A DNA stretch of 29,095 nt from Shewanella sp. 10N.286.48.A6 (GTDB lineage Bacteria > Pseudomonadota > Gammaproteobacteria > Enterobacterales > Shewanellaceae), in contig NZ_MCVI01000002.1 of assembly GCF_002873135.1 (NCBI RefSeq), positions 89,200-118,294 on the forward strand, written 5' to 3'. Shown in pieces: positions 16,324 to 25,651 of this stretch. The notes beneath the pieces are model-generated. The model was not told where the DNA came from, did no database searches, and saw nothing but the letters and a program-made list of their open reading frames with translations. The stretch's first letter is position 1. Each line of letters starts with the position of its first letter. Position numbers and translations under genes: made by a program.

Positions 16324-17690
16324 TGAAAGCACTGAGCAGTATTTTCCTATTGCCAATCCTGTTATCAGGCTGCGCTTATAATAGTGTGCTGATTAACTAC
16401 CCTTCGCAAATTGCGCCGATTAAACAGCAACTCAGTGGCCCAACACCCAGCGCCAAACTTAATGAGTTGGCCGGTGAAATTGATACCAATGATGGCCTAC
16501 TTTACGCCCAAGAAGCTGGCCGAGTAGCGCAAATATCGGGTGATTTTGATGCCAGTAAAAATTATTACCAACAAGCCATCAAAGCCTATCAAGCCTTTGA
16601 TGACAGAGCCGTTATTAGCGCCTCAGACTTAACCGCCACCGCCAGTAGCCTAGTATTAAACGACAATGCCATTCCATATCGCGGCCCTGGCTATGAGCGC
16701 ATTATGGTGCATCAATACCAAGCCTTTAACTATTTATTTGCCGGCGATCCCCAAGGGGCGTTAATTGAAGTGCGCCGCAGTAATGAGCTGCAAAGCAGTG
16801 AGCAGGCGCGCTACCAAAAATCGCAAAAATCAGTGCAAGCCATGGCTAATGGCACCATTGATAGCGAATTAAATAAATTAGGCTCAGCGGCTGGCACTGT
16901 CACCAGCTCCTTTTTAAATGCCTACAGCTATTACACCACCGGCTTACTACATGAGTTATTGGGCGAGCCCAATGATGCCTATATTGATTACCGTAAAGCG
17001 GCTCAAATAAGCCCGAATAATAAATACCTCCAACAAGATTTAGTCAGGTTAGCCAAGCAACTTTCAATGCCGCAATATGATGAATTCAAACGCCGTTGGG
17101 GAGATGCCATTTTACCTAAACAAGGCCAAGGTCAGGTGGTGATGGTAGTTGAACGTGGCTTTGTCCCCGAAAAACAAAGCCTGACCGTGCCGTTTACAAT
17201 TCATGGCAACTGGCAAACGGTGTCTTTAGCCACTTACCAGCCCTATAACCAAGTGATCCCGCCCTCAATCATTCAAGGTTTTGGCACAGTGCTAAAAGCT
17301 GAGCCCATTGCCAATATCGATGCCTTAGCCATTAATGCCTTAAAAGAAGATTTACCCGGCGCATTGGTTCGACAAGCCGCGCGGGTCTATACTAAATCAG
17401 AGTTTACTCGCAGCGTCGAAAGTGGCAGTAAACGCCGTAATAATGAAGCCGATGCCGCCGCCATATTAATGCAAATTTTCAATGTAGTAACAGAGCAAGC
17501 CGACAGAAGAAGTTGGCTAACGCTGCCAAGGCAAGCGCAAATAGCGCGCCAATATATTGAGCCAGGCGCCTATCAAGTCAGCCTAGGTAACAGCCCAGCT
17601 GCGACCATTAATGTTCACGCTAATCGGGCCACCTTAATTTGGGTAATAGAAACTGGCAATCAAACCCGTTTTTATTCAATAATAATTTAA
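16323..17690 (+). CDS. COG3014-type lipoprotein with TPR-like region, LpoB-associated
   Basis: This predicted lipoprotein (455 aa) has lipobox LLSGC (C17). The ATG at 16323 overlaps the deformylase stop and has AGGA 9-10 bases upstream; the ATG at 16317 would be too close to that site. The body has helical, TPR-like segments (about 45-80, LAGEIDTNDGLLYAQEAGR; about 195-240, YYTTGLLHELLGEPNDAY) and a C-terminal beta-rich part. It resembles a conserved but uncharacterised lipoprotein family that in vibrios and relatives lies beside lpoB. That context suggests a role in peptidoglycan synthase control or outer-membrane organisation, but this is inference. Confidence 0.75.
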   Translation: MKALSSIFLLPILLSGCAYNSVLINYPSQIAPIKQQLSGPTPSAKLNELAGEIDTNDGLLYAQEAGRVAQISGDFDASKNYYQQAIKAYQAFDDRAVISASDLTATASSLVLNDNAIPYRGPGYERIMVHQYQAFNYLFAGDPQGALIEVRRSNELQSSEQARYQKSQKSVQAMANGTIDSELNKLGSAAGTVTSSFLNAYSYYTTGLLHELLGEPNDAYIDYRKAAQISPNNKYLQQDLVRLAKQLSMPQYDEFKRRWGDAILPKQGQGQVVMVVERGFVPEKQSLTVPFTIHGNWQTVSLATYQPYNQVIPPSIIQGFGTVLKAEPIANIDALAINALKEDLPGALVRQAARVYTKSEFTRSVESGSKRRNNEADAAAILMQIFNVVTEQADRRSWLTLPRQAQIARQYIEPGAYQVSLGNSPAATINVHANRATLIWVIETGNQTRFYSIII

Positions 17691-17758
17691 TACGACTCCT
17701 ATTTAACGCGACTTTTTAAAAACAACAACTTTACCTTTTATCTAACATGGAACTTACT

Positions 17759-18352
17759 ATGAAACATTTTAAACTGATTTTTGTTTTAGCTGCGGTTATT
17801 GGGCTATCAGCGTGTCAATCTAAGGTTGAGTATGGCGATGCCACAGAAGTAGAAACCGTGAATGAAAACTTCGGTTCAACGGATCTACAAGTCATTGCCG
17901 CCAAAATGGTCGACAGCATGTTAACCTTCCCACCAGTGATCGTAATGACCCAAAACGATCGCCCAATTATTTTCGTTGATAAAATTAAAAATAAAACCTC
18001 AGAGCACATCGACACTGAATCAGTCACTGACACCATCAGTAACAAGCTATTACGCTCAGGTAAGTTCCGCTTTATTGACATGACCAAAGTCGATTCAGTG
18101 CGCAAGCAGCTTGATTACCAAAACAATGCTGGCATGGTCGACCCATCAACTGCGATTAAGTTTGGCCGCCAAGTGGGCGCGCAATACATGCTATACGGCA
18201 ATCTTTCTAGCATAGTAAAACAAGATGGCAGCACTAAAGATGTTTACTATAAAATGACCATGCGTCTTATGGACCTTGAAACAGGCTTAATTGAATGGTC
18301 TGATGAAAAAGAAATCCGTAAAGTAAAATCGAAGTCTTTCTTAGGCATGTAA
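17759..18352 (+). CDS. lpoB: Penicillin-binding protein activator LpoB
   Basis: This outer-membrane lipoprotein reaches through the peptidoglycan to stimulate the synthase PBP1b. Lipobox LSAC (C19), a linker of about 30 residues, then the globular LpoB domain (VDKIKNKTSEHIDTESVTD, LLRSGKFRFID, GAQYMLYGNLSSI, MRLMDLETGLIEWSDEKEI). The ATG at 17759 begins a compact MKHFK signal peptide; an ATG at 17747 in frame would only add MELT. The linker is short compared with E. coli LpoB. It shares a cluster with the COG3014 lipoprotein but the usual neighbour ycfL is not present. Confidence 0.9.
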   Translation: MKHFKLIFVLAAVIGLSACQSKVEYGDATEVETVNENFGSTDLQVIAAKMVDSMLTFPPVIVMTQNDRPIIFVDKIKNKTSEHIDTESVTDTISNKLLRSGKFRFIDMTKVDSVRKQLDYQNNAGMVDPSTAIKFGRQVGAQYMLYGNLSSIVKQDGSTKDVYYKMTMRLMDLETGLIEWSDEKEIRKVKSKSFLGM

Positions 18353-18373
18353 GCCTATTCGATTTACAATCAT

Positions 18374-18398
18374 AAGCCGACGTCACGTCGGCTTTTTT
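18374..18398 (+). terminator. Intrinsic terminator after lpoB
   Basis: Stem agccgac / gtcggct with a 5-base loop, followed by a run of T to 18398, just after the lpoB stop. Confidence 0.93.
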
Positions 18399-18449
18399 AT
18401 AGCAAAAATAACAATAATAAAAACATCAAATTAGGTTAGGGAAGAATTT

Positions 18450-21083
18450 GTGAACTCGTTTAAGTCTGCGCTTATTGCACTGGTCTGCTCCAGTTTATTT
18501 GCCTGTAATGCCACCGTGCCCAATATCAAACCCCGAGATGGCAGCGCGAACATCACTCAGGGCCAAGCTAAAGCTCGCTCAAATGTGGTGTCAGAGGTAG
18601 ATTACCAACTCAGTTTTACCCTCACTGGTGAAACCCGTTTTGAGGCCATTAGCAAAATAGATTTTAGCCTTGCAAGCACAGCGGAAGCATTAACCATCGA
18701 CTTAAACCAAGCCAATATCAGCAAATTATTGATTAATGGCAAAAGCCTTTACCCTAACTACAATGGCGCATACCTCACCATTAACCCGCTGCTTTTATCA
18801 AGTGGCAAAAACACCATTGAGATAAGCTACAGCCGCGAGCACAGTACCAATGGCGAGGGCTTGCATCGCTTTGAAGACCCCGTTGATGGCAAGGTATATT
18901 TGTATTCCCATTTTGAACCCGCTGCTGCCCAGCAAATGTTTGCCGTGTTTGACCAACCCGATTTAAAAGCCAGCTTTCAAATTACTGTTGAAGCGCCGCC
19001 AAGCTGGCAGGTGATAAGCACCATGGCTGAAACCCATATTGAAGATCTTGGCGACAGCAAAATTTGGACTTTCCCAGCGACGCCAAAACTGAGCCCTTAT
19101 AACTTCTCAATGCATGCTGGGCCTTATCATGTGTGGCAAGATAACTCAGGCAAATACCCCATGCGTTTATTTGCCCGCCAATCTGTGGCTGAGCAAGTTA
19201 ACTATCAAGATTGGTTTACTTACACCAAGCAAGGCCTCAGCTTCTTCGATGATTACTTTGGTATTGACTACCCTTTTAAAAAGTACGACCAATTATTAGT
19301 GCCTGATTTTCTCTATGGCGCGATGGAGAATGCTGGCGCCATTACCTACTCAGAAAGCCGCTTTATGGTAAAAGACACCATGACCGCCGCCCAAAGGCAG
19401 CGGTTAGCTGGGGTTATCATGCATGAAATGGCGCACCAGTGGTTTGGCAATTTAGTGACCATGAAATGGTGGAATGGCTTATGGCTCAACGAAAGCTTTG
19501 CCTCCTTTATGGGCACCTTGGCCACCAGCGAAGCCACCGAATTTAACCACGCTTGGCGCAGCTTTTACGCCAGTGGCAAGCTAAAGGCGTATCAGCAAGA
19601 TAGCCTAGTGACCACTCACCCCATCGAAGTGCCTGTGGCCAGTAGCAATAATGCCTTTGATAATATTGATGCTATTACCTATTCAAAAGGGGCGTCGGTG
19701 TTAATGCAATTACGCCATTTACTGGGCGCTGAGACATTCCAACAAGGTGTGCAGCAATACCTTAAAACATACAGTTATCAAAATGCCCAGTTAGCGGATT
19801 TTATTAATAGCCTTGCCAAAGCCAGTAATCGCGACTTAAGCCAGTGGACACAAGAGTGGCTGTACCAAGCTGGGGTTAACACCTTAACAGCCCAATACCA
19901 ATGTAAAGACCATCGCATCAGCAAGTTTTCATTGCTACAAAGCGCCCCAAGTGAAGACTTTGCCACCCTGCGAGAACAAAAAGTACAAGTGGCATTATTT
20001 AGAGCAGCGCGGCATTTTATTCACCATAGCACCACGGTAGCGGTCACTTATAAAGGCGCCATTACCGAGGTACCTGAACTTGTAGGCGAGTATTGCCCAG
20101 ACTTGGTTTACCCAAATTTTGATGATTGGGGCTTTGTAAAGGTTGAGTTAGATCAGCGCTCGTTTAACACGGTAAAGCAGCAGTTAGCTAAGGTCAGTGA
20201 CCCATTACTGCGGTCAATGTTATGGCAAAGCATGTGGGACAGTGTTAGCGATGGCCACACCTCATTAAAGCAGTTTATTAATGTCGCCTTAGTTAATGCC
20301 CCATTAGAAAAAGACTACACCATTTTAGGCCAAGTCATTGGCTACTTAACAGAGGTGCAAAAAAACCTTCATAGCATGGCGCCTAACCATAAATCTTATG
20401 CCACTAAAGTCAGCAAAGCGCTAACACAAATGAGTTTACGCATGACCATGGAGCACCACGACGATGCTGATTTTCAGCGCCGTTGGTTTGATGCTTATAT
20501 TAGCTTAGCCAGCGACAATGCCGCCCTTGGGCACTTAGCCGATATCTTGGCTGGCATTGCGCCGATTAAAGGGTTAACAATCAGTCAGGATTTACGCTGG
20601 AAAATAATCATTCAATTAAATCGCTATGATTACCCTAATAGCGCGGCGTTGCTGGCAAACGAAAAACAACAAGATAACAGCGACAGTGGCCAAAAATCTG
20701 CCATTGCCGCAGAAGTGTCTCGCCCTCAAGCTAGCCTTAAACGTCAATGGCTACACAAGATACAAGATGACAGCCGACTGCCCTTTGCCAAAGCCCGTAT
20801 CGCCATGGATCATCTTTACCCAAGCGAACAAAAATTACTGAGCGCCGCTACTGCGGAGCAGCGTTTAGATACGCTAAGTGAGATTGATAAAAAAGGCCCG
20901 GTATTTATGCGCGCTTACAACCGAGCATTAATCCCCATGGACTGCTCCAATGCCAATATTGAAGCGTTATCTGAAGTGTTAAATACCCAAACGGGATTAT
21001 CGAAAATGACTCGGCGGGCACTGTTAGAAGCCCGCCAACAGGAACAAACCTGTGTCAGCATGAGTGAGGCCTTAGCAAGATAA
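18450..21083 (+). CDS. M1-family aminopeptidase N-like lipoprotein
   Basis: This zinc aminopeptidase is predicted to sit in the envelope as a lipoprotein (lipobox LFAC, C19), unlike the cytosolic PepN. Residues about 50-230 are the N-terminal beta domain. The catalytic domain has the GAMENAG exopeptidase motif at 290-296 and the zinc motif H325-E326-x-x-H329 with E348 (WLNESFA) 18 residues on. A helical C-terminal domain of about 350 residues follows. The total, 877 aa, is normal for the family. The start is a GTG at 18450 with GGGAAG upstream, directly opening the lipoprotein signal. It probably degrades peptides in the periplasm, perhaps with the M16 proteins elsewhere in the window, though they are not linked in an operon. 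Confidence 0.93.
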   Translation: MNSFKSALIALVCSSLFACNATVPNIKPRDGSANITQGQAKARSNVVSEVDYQLSFTLTGETRFEAISKIDFSLASTAEALTIDLNQANISKLLINGKSLYPNYNGAYLTINPLLLSSGKNTIEISYSREHSTNGEGLHRFEDPVDGKVYLYSHFEPAAAQQMFAVFDQPDLKASFQITVEAPPSWQVISTMAETHIEDLGDSKIWTFPATPKLSPYNFSMHAGPYHVWQDNSGKYPMRLFARQSVAEQVNYQDWFTYTKQGLSFFDDYFGIDYPFKKYDQLLVPDFLYGAMENAGAITYSESRFMVKDTMTAAQRQRLAGVIMHEMAHQWFGNLVTMKWWNGLWLNESFASFMGTLATSEATEFNHAWRSFYASGKLKAYQQDSLVTTHPIEVPVASSNNAFDNIDAITYSKGASVLMQLRHLLGAETFQQGVQQYLKTYSYQNAQLADFINSLAKASNRDLSQWTQEWLYQAGVNTLTAQYQCKDHRISKFSLLQSAPSEDFATLREQKVQVALFRAARHFIHHSTTVAVTYKGAITEVPELVGEYCPDLVYPNFDDWGFVKVELDQRSFNTVKQQLAKVSDPLLRSMLWQSMWDSVSDGHTSLKQFINVALVNAPLEKDYTILGQVIGYLTEVQKNLHSMAPNHKSYATKVSKALTQMSLRMTMEHHDDADFQRRWFDAYISLASDNAALGHLADILAGIAPIKGLTISQDLRWKIIIQLNRYDYPNSAALLANEKQQDNSDSGQKSAIAAEVSRPQASLKRQWLHKIQDDSRLPFAKARIAMDHLYPSEQKLLSAATAEQRLDTLSEIDKKGPVFMRAYNRALIPMDCSNANIEALSEVLNTQTGLSKMTRRALLEARQQEQTCVSMSEALAR

Positions 21084-21117
21084 TAAGCGAGCGCTAGCTT
21101 TTTGAACTCACGTTAGC

Positions 21118-22449
21118 CTAGCGCCTAACGCTAAAGGTCATCATAATAGGCGCGTGATCAGTACTATCACTGTCACGCTCATATTCTGGCCTAACTAAGT
21201 GCCTATCGTAAGTTTGATAACCACTCACTTCCGCTAAATTGCGTGGGTGAGCGGCATCAAACTCACAGCTTGCCAAAATATAATCTAATACCGAGCCAGT
21301 ATTGCCATAATAATGGGTTGCTGGCCTATCATGCTTATGTAAATCAGGCGCTGGTGCATCATCAATGTCGCTAGTCGATTCATCTGCATTAACACTAGAT
21401 TCATATTCATCTTGGGCTAAGGTGGCATTGAGCTTTTGCCCTGCTTGAAACAATTCATAACTATCAAATAAACTAAAGCGTTCAAACTCAGCTTTAAGAT
21501 TAACGTCATTCAATACTTTAAGGTTTGGATCGATAATATCGCTTCTAAACACTCGCTTGCTGTTAGCCCTAAAAGCCTCCAGTGCTGTGCTTTGCAATGA
21601 ATCATTAAAATCACCCATTAATAACACCGGCAGCTGATTAGCCTGGCGGCGTTTGGCAATTTCATAAAATAGTAATGCCGCTTCACTGCCCCTTTGCATA
21701 TTCGATGCCCATGTACCAAGGGCTTGTCTGGCCATAATATCAGCGCCGCCAGTCATGCCAGTATCGGCTAAAGTGTCGATACCCATGCCACTGCGTTTAG
21801 ACTTTAAATGCACCACGTAACACTCGCACTCACCAAAGTTGGGAATGTTAACCCTTGCCAGTAACGGTTGGCGGCTAAAGCTAAAATCACTGGCAATGCC
21901 CATCAGTGGCAATAGTGATTTATCAACGCTGATTAAGGCAGTTTCGGTTATCGGAAATTTAGAAGCCAGCGCCACTACAGGGCTTTGATAAACATAGTCA
22001 CTGACTAAGGTGGGCTCATCTAATACCGCAAAATAGTCATAGCCTAAAGTAAGCAATAACGCTTTTAAAGCATCGGGGCTAAAGACTTCTTGAAAGCCAA
22101 TAATGTCAGGTTGCTGCTCAGTGACATAGTCAGTTAACCAGCGACACTTTTTTTGCCATTGCTGATGGGAATAGATGTTTTCAAAATCATAATAAGCCGC
22201 AGGCGGCTCGATGAAGTTGAATAAATTAAACGAGGCCACCCGAAACTGGCGCTCAGTTTTTTGTTCAATTTTAGCGGCAACGCTAGGAGCAATTTCAGGT
22301 TCGACTTTAGATTTGATTTCAGCAGCGACATCTGCCGCTATTGGCAGTAACAGATCATTATTTTGATCCTTTTGCAGATCTTTTTCTAGACTATTTTTAA
22401 GAGCTTTATTCAGAGTATTTTGACGGCTTTTTAAACTCACACGCGACAC
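21118..22449 (-). CDS. Endonuclease/exonuclease/phosphatase-fold protein
   Basis: This 443-residue protein of the EEP (DNase I/exonuclease III-like) superfamily has the metal and catalytic signatures ASFNLFN, GFQEVF, LLMGDFND and STDHAP with the expected order. That supports a phosphodiesterase or nuclease, but the substrate (DNA, RNA, phospholipid, sugar phosphate) is not evident. Residues 1 to about 68 are a charged, Lys/Glu/Asn-rich tail with no signal peptide. The start is a GTG at 22449, and another GTG nine bases later is possible. An Asp/Ser/Glu-rich insertion (about residues 345-370) sits before the last motifs. It is convergent with the M1 gene. Confidence 0.85.
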   Translation of the reverse strand: MSRVSLKSRQNTLNKALKNSLEKDLQKDQNNDLLLPIAADVAAEIKSKVEPEIAPSVAAKIEQKTERQFRVASFNLFNFIEPPAAYYDFENIYSHQQWQKKCRWLTDYVTEQQPDIIGFQEVFSPDALKALLLTLGYDYFAVLDEPTLVSDYVYQSPVVALASKFPITETALISVDKSLLPLMGIASDFSFSRQPLLARVNIPNFGECECYVVHLKSKRSGMGIDTLADTGMTGGADIMARQALGTWASNMQRGSEAALLFYEIAKRRQANQLPVLLMGDFNDSLQSTALEAFRANSKRVFRSDIIDPNLKVLNDVNLKAEFERFSLFDSYELFQAGQKLNATLAQDEYESSVNADESTSDIDDAPAPDLHKHDRPATHYYGNTGSVLDYILASCEFDAAHPRNLAEVSGYQTYDRHLVRPEYERDSDSTDHAPIMMTFSVRR

Positions 22450-22652
22450 CTTACAACACCGATTAAGACTACAGATTATCCCCTATTCACCCCTATGTCG
22501 ATGTTTGTCATACCGACTAAAAACCCCCCTATTAGAATCTCTAAAACCAACAATTGTGTTTAAAGATTAAATAAAAACATGATCCTAAATTAGCAAGTGC
22601 CGTATTACCCATCGACATGACAATACGACAAAATGAATTTGAGGATATAAAG

Positions 22653-24029
22653 ATGAAACGGAAATACTCCCTTGGTCTGTGCTTTTCACTAATCGCCCTA
22701 ACCGCTTGTTCAGATGATGACGATGACAAAATTGTTATTGAAGAAACCCCCAATATTGAATATGCCCAAGTACGAGTTATTCACGCATCAAGCGATGCGC
22801 CTATGGTTAATGTCACTGCCGATGGCGCTCAGTTATTAGCCGATGTCGATTACGCCGTTTCAAGTGGTTTGTTAGAAGTTGAAGCCTCAACCTACGCCAT
22901 TACCGTAGATGCAAAGCTTGCAGATGGCACCACTACAACGGTATTGTCAGCCGACTTAGCCGCCGCTGCTGATATGGAATATACCGCCGTTGCTTTAGGT
23001 AACGTCAGCGATGAAAACTTGATGCTCAAGTTGGTTGCCAATGAAAAAGCCGACATCACCGCAGACAATGCCCGAGTGCAAGTATTACATGCTGCTCCTG
23101 ATGTGGGTTTAGTGGATATTTACGTCACCGAGCCAATGGCAGACATCGCCATGATGGAGCCAACCTTATCGGCCAATTACATGGATAACAGTGATCAGCT
23201 TGAAGTGCCGACCGCTGATTATCAAATTCGAATTACCCCAAATGGTGACAAAACCGTGGTGTTTGATTCAGGCACAGTCAATTTAGCCGCAGGTAATGAT
23301 TACTTCATTTCGGCAATCCCAAATGAATGGTCAGGAGACTCACCTGTCGCGCTGTTAGTGGCATTACCAGATGCACAAGTACTTTTAAATGATGTGAGCA
23401 GTGGTGGCGACATCCGTGTAGTCCATGCCGTAGCAGACGCACCTGCTGTTGATGTGTTTCTTGATGGCAGCATGACTCCCGCCATTGACATGCTATCGTT
23501 TGGCCAATTTGCAGGTTACGTCAACATCCCAGAAGGCATGCACACAGTCACTGTGGCAGCTGATGCTGATAACTCAGTTGAAGTGATTAAAGATGCCGAA
23601 GTCGATTTAATGCTAGGTGCCAGCTACTCAGTGCTCGCAGTCGGCTCTTTATCTGACAACGACATTAGCCCTTGGGCCTTTGCCGAGCACACTCGCCGCA
23701 TTGCAACTGAAGCTAGATTAAACGTCATCCACGCTTCGTACTCAGCGGGTAATGTCGATGTTTACCTCACCCCTACAGCCGACATCAGTGCATCAGAGCC
23801 TGCGCTAACAGATGTACCATTTAAAGCAGCGTCAGGTAGTTTAAGTGTTGCCCCAGGTGATTACACCGTAAGCGTCACTGTAACAGGTACTAAAACTGTT
23901 GCCATTGGTCCACTGCCAGTGAGCTTAGCTGCAAATGGGCTATACAGCGTTGCTGCAGTGGATGCAGAAAATGACACTTCTATGTTTTCAGTTATTCTAA
24001 TGGATGACTTTGTTGCCGAAGAAGAGTAA
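22653..24029 (+). CDS. Lipoprotein with four tandem DUF4397 domains
   Basis: This surface or periplasmic lipoprotein (458 aa) has lipobox LTAC (C19) followed by an acidic SDDDDDK stretch. Four similar beta-sandwich units follow, each opening with a VRVIHAS-like strand: about 40-115 (VRVIHASSDAPMVNV), 135-235 (VQVLHAAPDVGLVDI), 250-330 (IRVVHAVADAPAVDV) and 350-445 (LNVIHASYSAGNVDV). Each unit also has a Y-x-I/V-x-V/I-T strand and a Y-x-V-A-A-V/I strand. The ATG at 22653 has GAGG 8 bases upstream; an ATG at 22617 is not supported. DUF4397 proteins are common in marine bacteria and have no known activity. The divergent spacer of about 200 bases before it separates it from the EEP gene. Confidence 0.88.
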   Translation: MKRKYSLGLCFSLIALTACSDDDDDKIVIEETPNIEYAQVRVIHASSDAPMVNVTADGAQLLADVDYAVSSGLLEVEASTYAITVDAKLADGTTTTVLSADLAAAADMEYTAVALGNVSDENLMLKLVANEKADITADNARVQVLHAAPDVGLVDIYVTEPMADIAMMEPTLSANYMDNSDQLEVPTADYQIRITPNGDKTVVFDSGTVNLAAGNDYFISAIPNEWSGDSPVALLVALPDAQVLLNDVSSGGDIRVVHAVADAPAVDVFLDGSMTPAIDMLSFGQFAGYVNIPEGMHTVTVAADADNSVEVIKDAEVDLMLGASYSVLAVGSLSDNDISPWAFAEHTRRIATEARLNVIHASYSAGNVDVYLTPTADISASEPALTDVPFKAASGSLSVAPGDYTVSVTVTGTKTVAIGPLPVSLAANGLYSVAAVDAENDTSMFSVILMDDFVAEEE

Positions 24030-24105
24030 CAACCAATTCAATACTGATATCTACCCAGTATGAGTATTGATTAAACACGATTTACCCGTCCCTGCGTTAC
24101 CTTTT

Positions 24106-24141
24106 GCGACTTATCCCTCACCCAGATAAGTCGCTTTTTTT
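24106..24141 (+). terminator. Intrinsic terminator after the DUF4397 gene
   Basis: Perfect 10-bp stem gcgacttatc / gataagtcgc with a 9-base loop, then seven T. Confidence 0.94.
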
Positions 24142-24209
24142 ACTAAAATCATCAATCAAAACCATAACTCAACTTAAATGCCAGCTAAACAACCTTGAGG
24201 CACAGCATT

Positions 24210-24773
24210 ATGCTAAAGTTATTTCCGCTTTATATTGTCACTTTGGTGTTATTTCATTTACTCAGCATAAAGGCTTTCGCCATGGAAATTCAGTTTGATA
24301 ACCCCAATCATGTCAAAGAGGGCAGAATAAGTAATGACACGGTAATGGGCGGATTATCGGCAAGTCAGCTTGACTCTCAACAAGGCCAAAATGCCGTATT
24401 TAGCGGTAATGTCTCGCTAGATAATAATGGCGGCTTTGCCTCGATAGAGTTTCAATTACGTCAAACAGCCCCTTATAGTGACCGTATTACCCTTAGGGTC
24501 TTTGGTGACGGTAAACGCTATCAATTACGCCTAAAAACCGCCAAACTGAGTTTTGGTGAAGCCTATGCCGCCGACTTTGATACGCAAGCGGGGCAATGGA
24601 GTGAACACACATTTACCGTGACAGATTTTCTGCCACGTTTTCGGGGTAGAAATATCAGCGCGCCAGCGTTAAAATTTGCTGATATCAGCCGTATTGGGTT
24701 ACTGATCGCCGCCAAACAGCAAGGCCCATTTAGTATTACCTTAGATACGCTTATATTTGATAGCCACATATAA
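24210..24773 (+). CDS. Exported CIA30-like (NADH:ubiquinone oxidoreductase intermediate-associated 30) protein
   Basis: This 187-residue protein has a signal peptide (about residues 1-24, ending KAFA) and a CIA30-type beta-sandwich: ISNDTVMGGLSAS near the start, FSGNVSLDNNGGFASI, and the closing pattern ISRIGLLIAAKQQGPFSITLD. The eukaryotic relative helps assemble complex I, but bacterial members of this carbohydrate-binding-like fold have no proven role, and the export signal argues against that function here. The ATG at 24210 has GAGG upstream; a TTG at 24195 would add five residues. Confidence 0.8.
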   Translation: MLKLFPLYIVTLVLFHLLSIKAFAMEIQFDNPNHVKEGRISNDTVMGGLSASQLDSQQGQNAVFSGNVSLDNNGGFASIEFQLRQTAPYSDRITLRVFGDGKRYQLRLKTAKLSFGEAYAADFDTQAGQWSEHTFTVTDFLPRFRGRNISAPALKFADISRIGLLIAAKQQGPFSITLDTLIFDSHI

Positions 24774-24865
24774 GCTCAAGCTAAGCATAAGCTGAGTAGA
24801 ATCAGAGCGTGAGCGCGAACGGCTATCGCACCTCATCACCCTATTTTTGACTGCAAGGATTAGCA

Positions 24866-25465
24866 ATGAAAAGTTTGGCCGGCATTAAAGGCGTCATTTT
24901 TGATTTAGATGGCACCTTGGTTGAATCAGCACTGGATTTTAGCCAAATAAAAAAGGAATTAGGTTGCCCATGCGATGTTGACCTACTGGATTTTGTCGCC
25001 GATATTACCCATCCGCCTTTGCAAGATAGAGCCAACCAAATTATCTTGGCCCATGAAACACAAGATGCCACGAATGCCAAAGCCTTGCCGCATATGCATG
25101 AATTACTCAGCAGCATTGAACAGTTAAGTTTGCCCAGCGCCATTGTTACCCGCAACAGTAAAGCGGCCACGGCCACCAAGCTTAGGCAAAATAATATCAA
25201 TCTCGAACTGGTATTAACCCGCGAATGTTATCCCGCCAAACCCGCCCCAGATGCACTGCTGGCCATCGCCACCACTTGGGATTTAGACCCTGCGTCACTG
25301 ATTTATGTGGGCGATTATTTATATGATATTCAAGCGGCGAAAAATGCGGGGATGAAGTCGGTTTTTATTAATCATAATAAGCAGCCTGATTATCAATCTC
25401 AGGCAGATTTTATCGTGAATGATTTACTGCAATTACAACACGCGATTATGGCGTCTAATAGCTAG
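24866..25465 (+). CDS. HAD-superfamily hydrolase, phosphoglycolate phosphatase-like
   Basis: This 199-residue cytosolic phosphatase of the haloacid dehalogenase superfamily has motif I DLDGTLVES (nucleophile D13, acid D15), motif II threonine in VTRNSK, motif III lysine in YPAKPAPD, and motif IV GDYLYDI. The cap lies between motifs I and II, as in the Gph/PGM subfamily. The substrate cannot be told; phosphoglycolate or a sugar phosphate are the usual ones. AAGGA precedes the ATG. Confidence 0.88.
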   Translation: MKSLAGIKGVIFDLDGTLVESALDFSQIKKELGCPCDVDLLDFVADITHPPLQDRANQIILAHETQDATNAKALPHMHELLSSIEQLSLPSAIVTRNSKAATATKLRQNNINLELVLTRECYPAKPAPDALLAIATTWDLDPASLIYVGDYLYDIQAAKNAGMKSVFINHNKQPDYQSQADFIVNDLLQLQHAIMASNS

Positions 25466-25505
25466 TTAACTCGCTACTTTAGGGGCGTAGTTGGGATTGG
25501 TTTGT

Positions 25506-25529
25506 AACTCGTTTTTGGAAAAATGAGTT
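25506..25529. terminator. Possible hairpin after the HAD gene
   Basis: aactcgttttt at 25506-25516 pairs with aaaaatgagtt at 25519-25529 (one G-U pair, 2-base loop). The T-run lies in the stem rather than after it, so it is a weak terminator candidate. Confidence 0.35.
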
Positions 25530-25651
25530 TACGTTCATTTACAATACATCGGCTAATATATCCGCCTTGTTAAGAAAACTAATTCAACTCATTGCTCTAC
25601 ATAAATTAAAAACTACACTTAAGATTCATACTTATTACTGGATTTTCATCT

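Noticed and set aside
24210..24773. Complex I assembly factor
   Set aside because: The fold is CIA30-like, but the protein has an export signal and no nuo genes are near.
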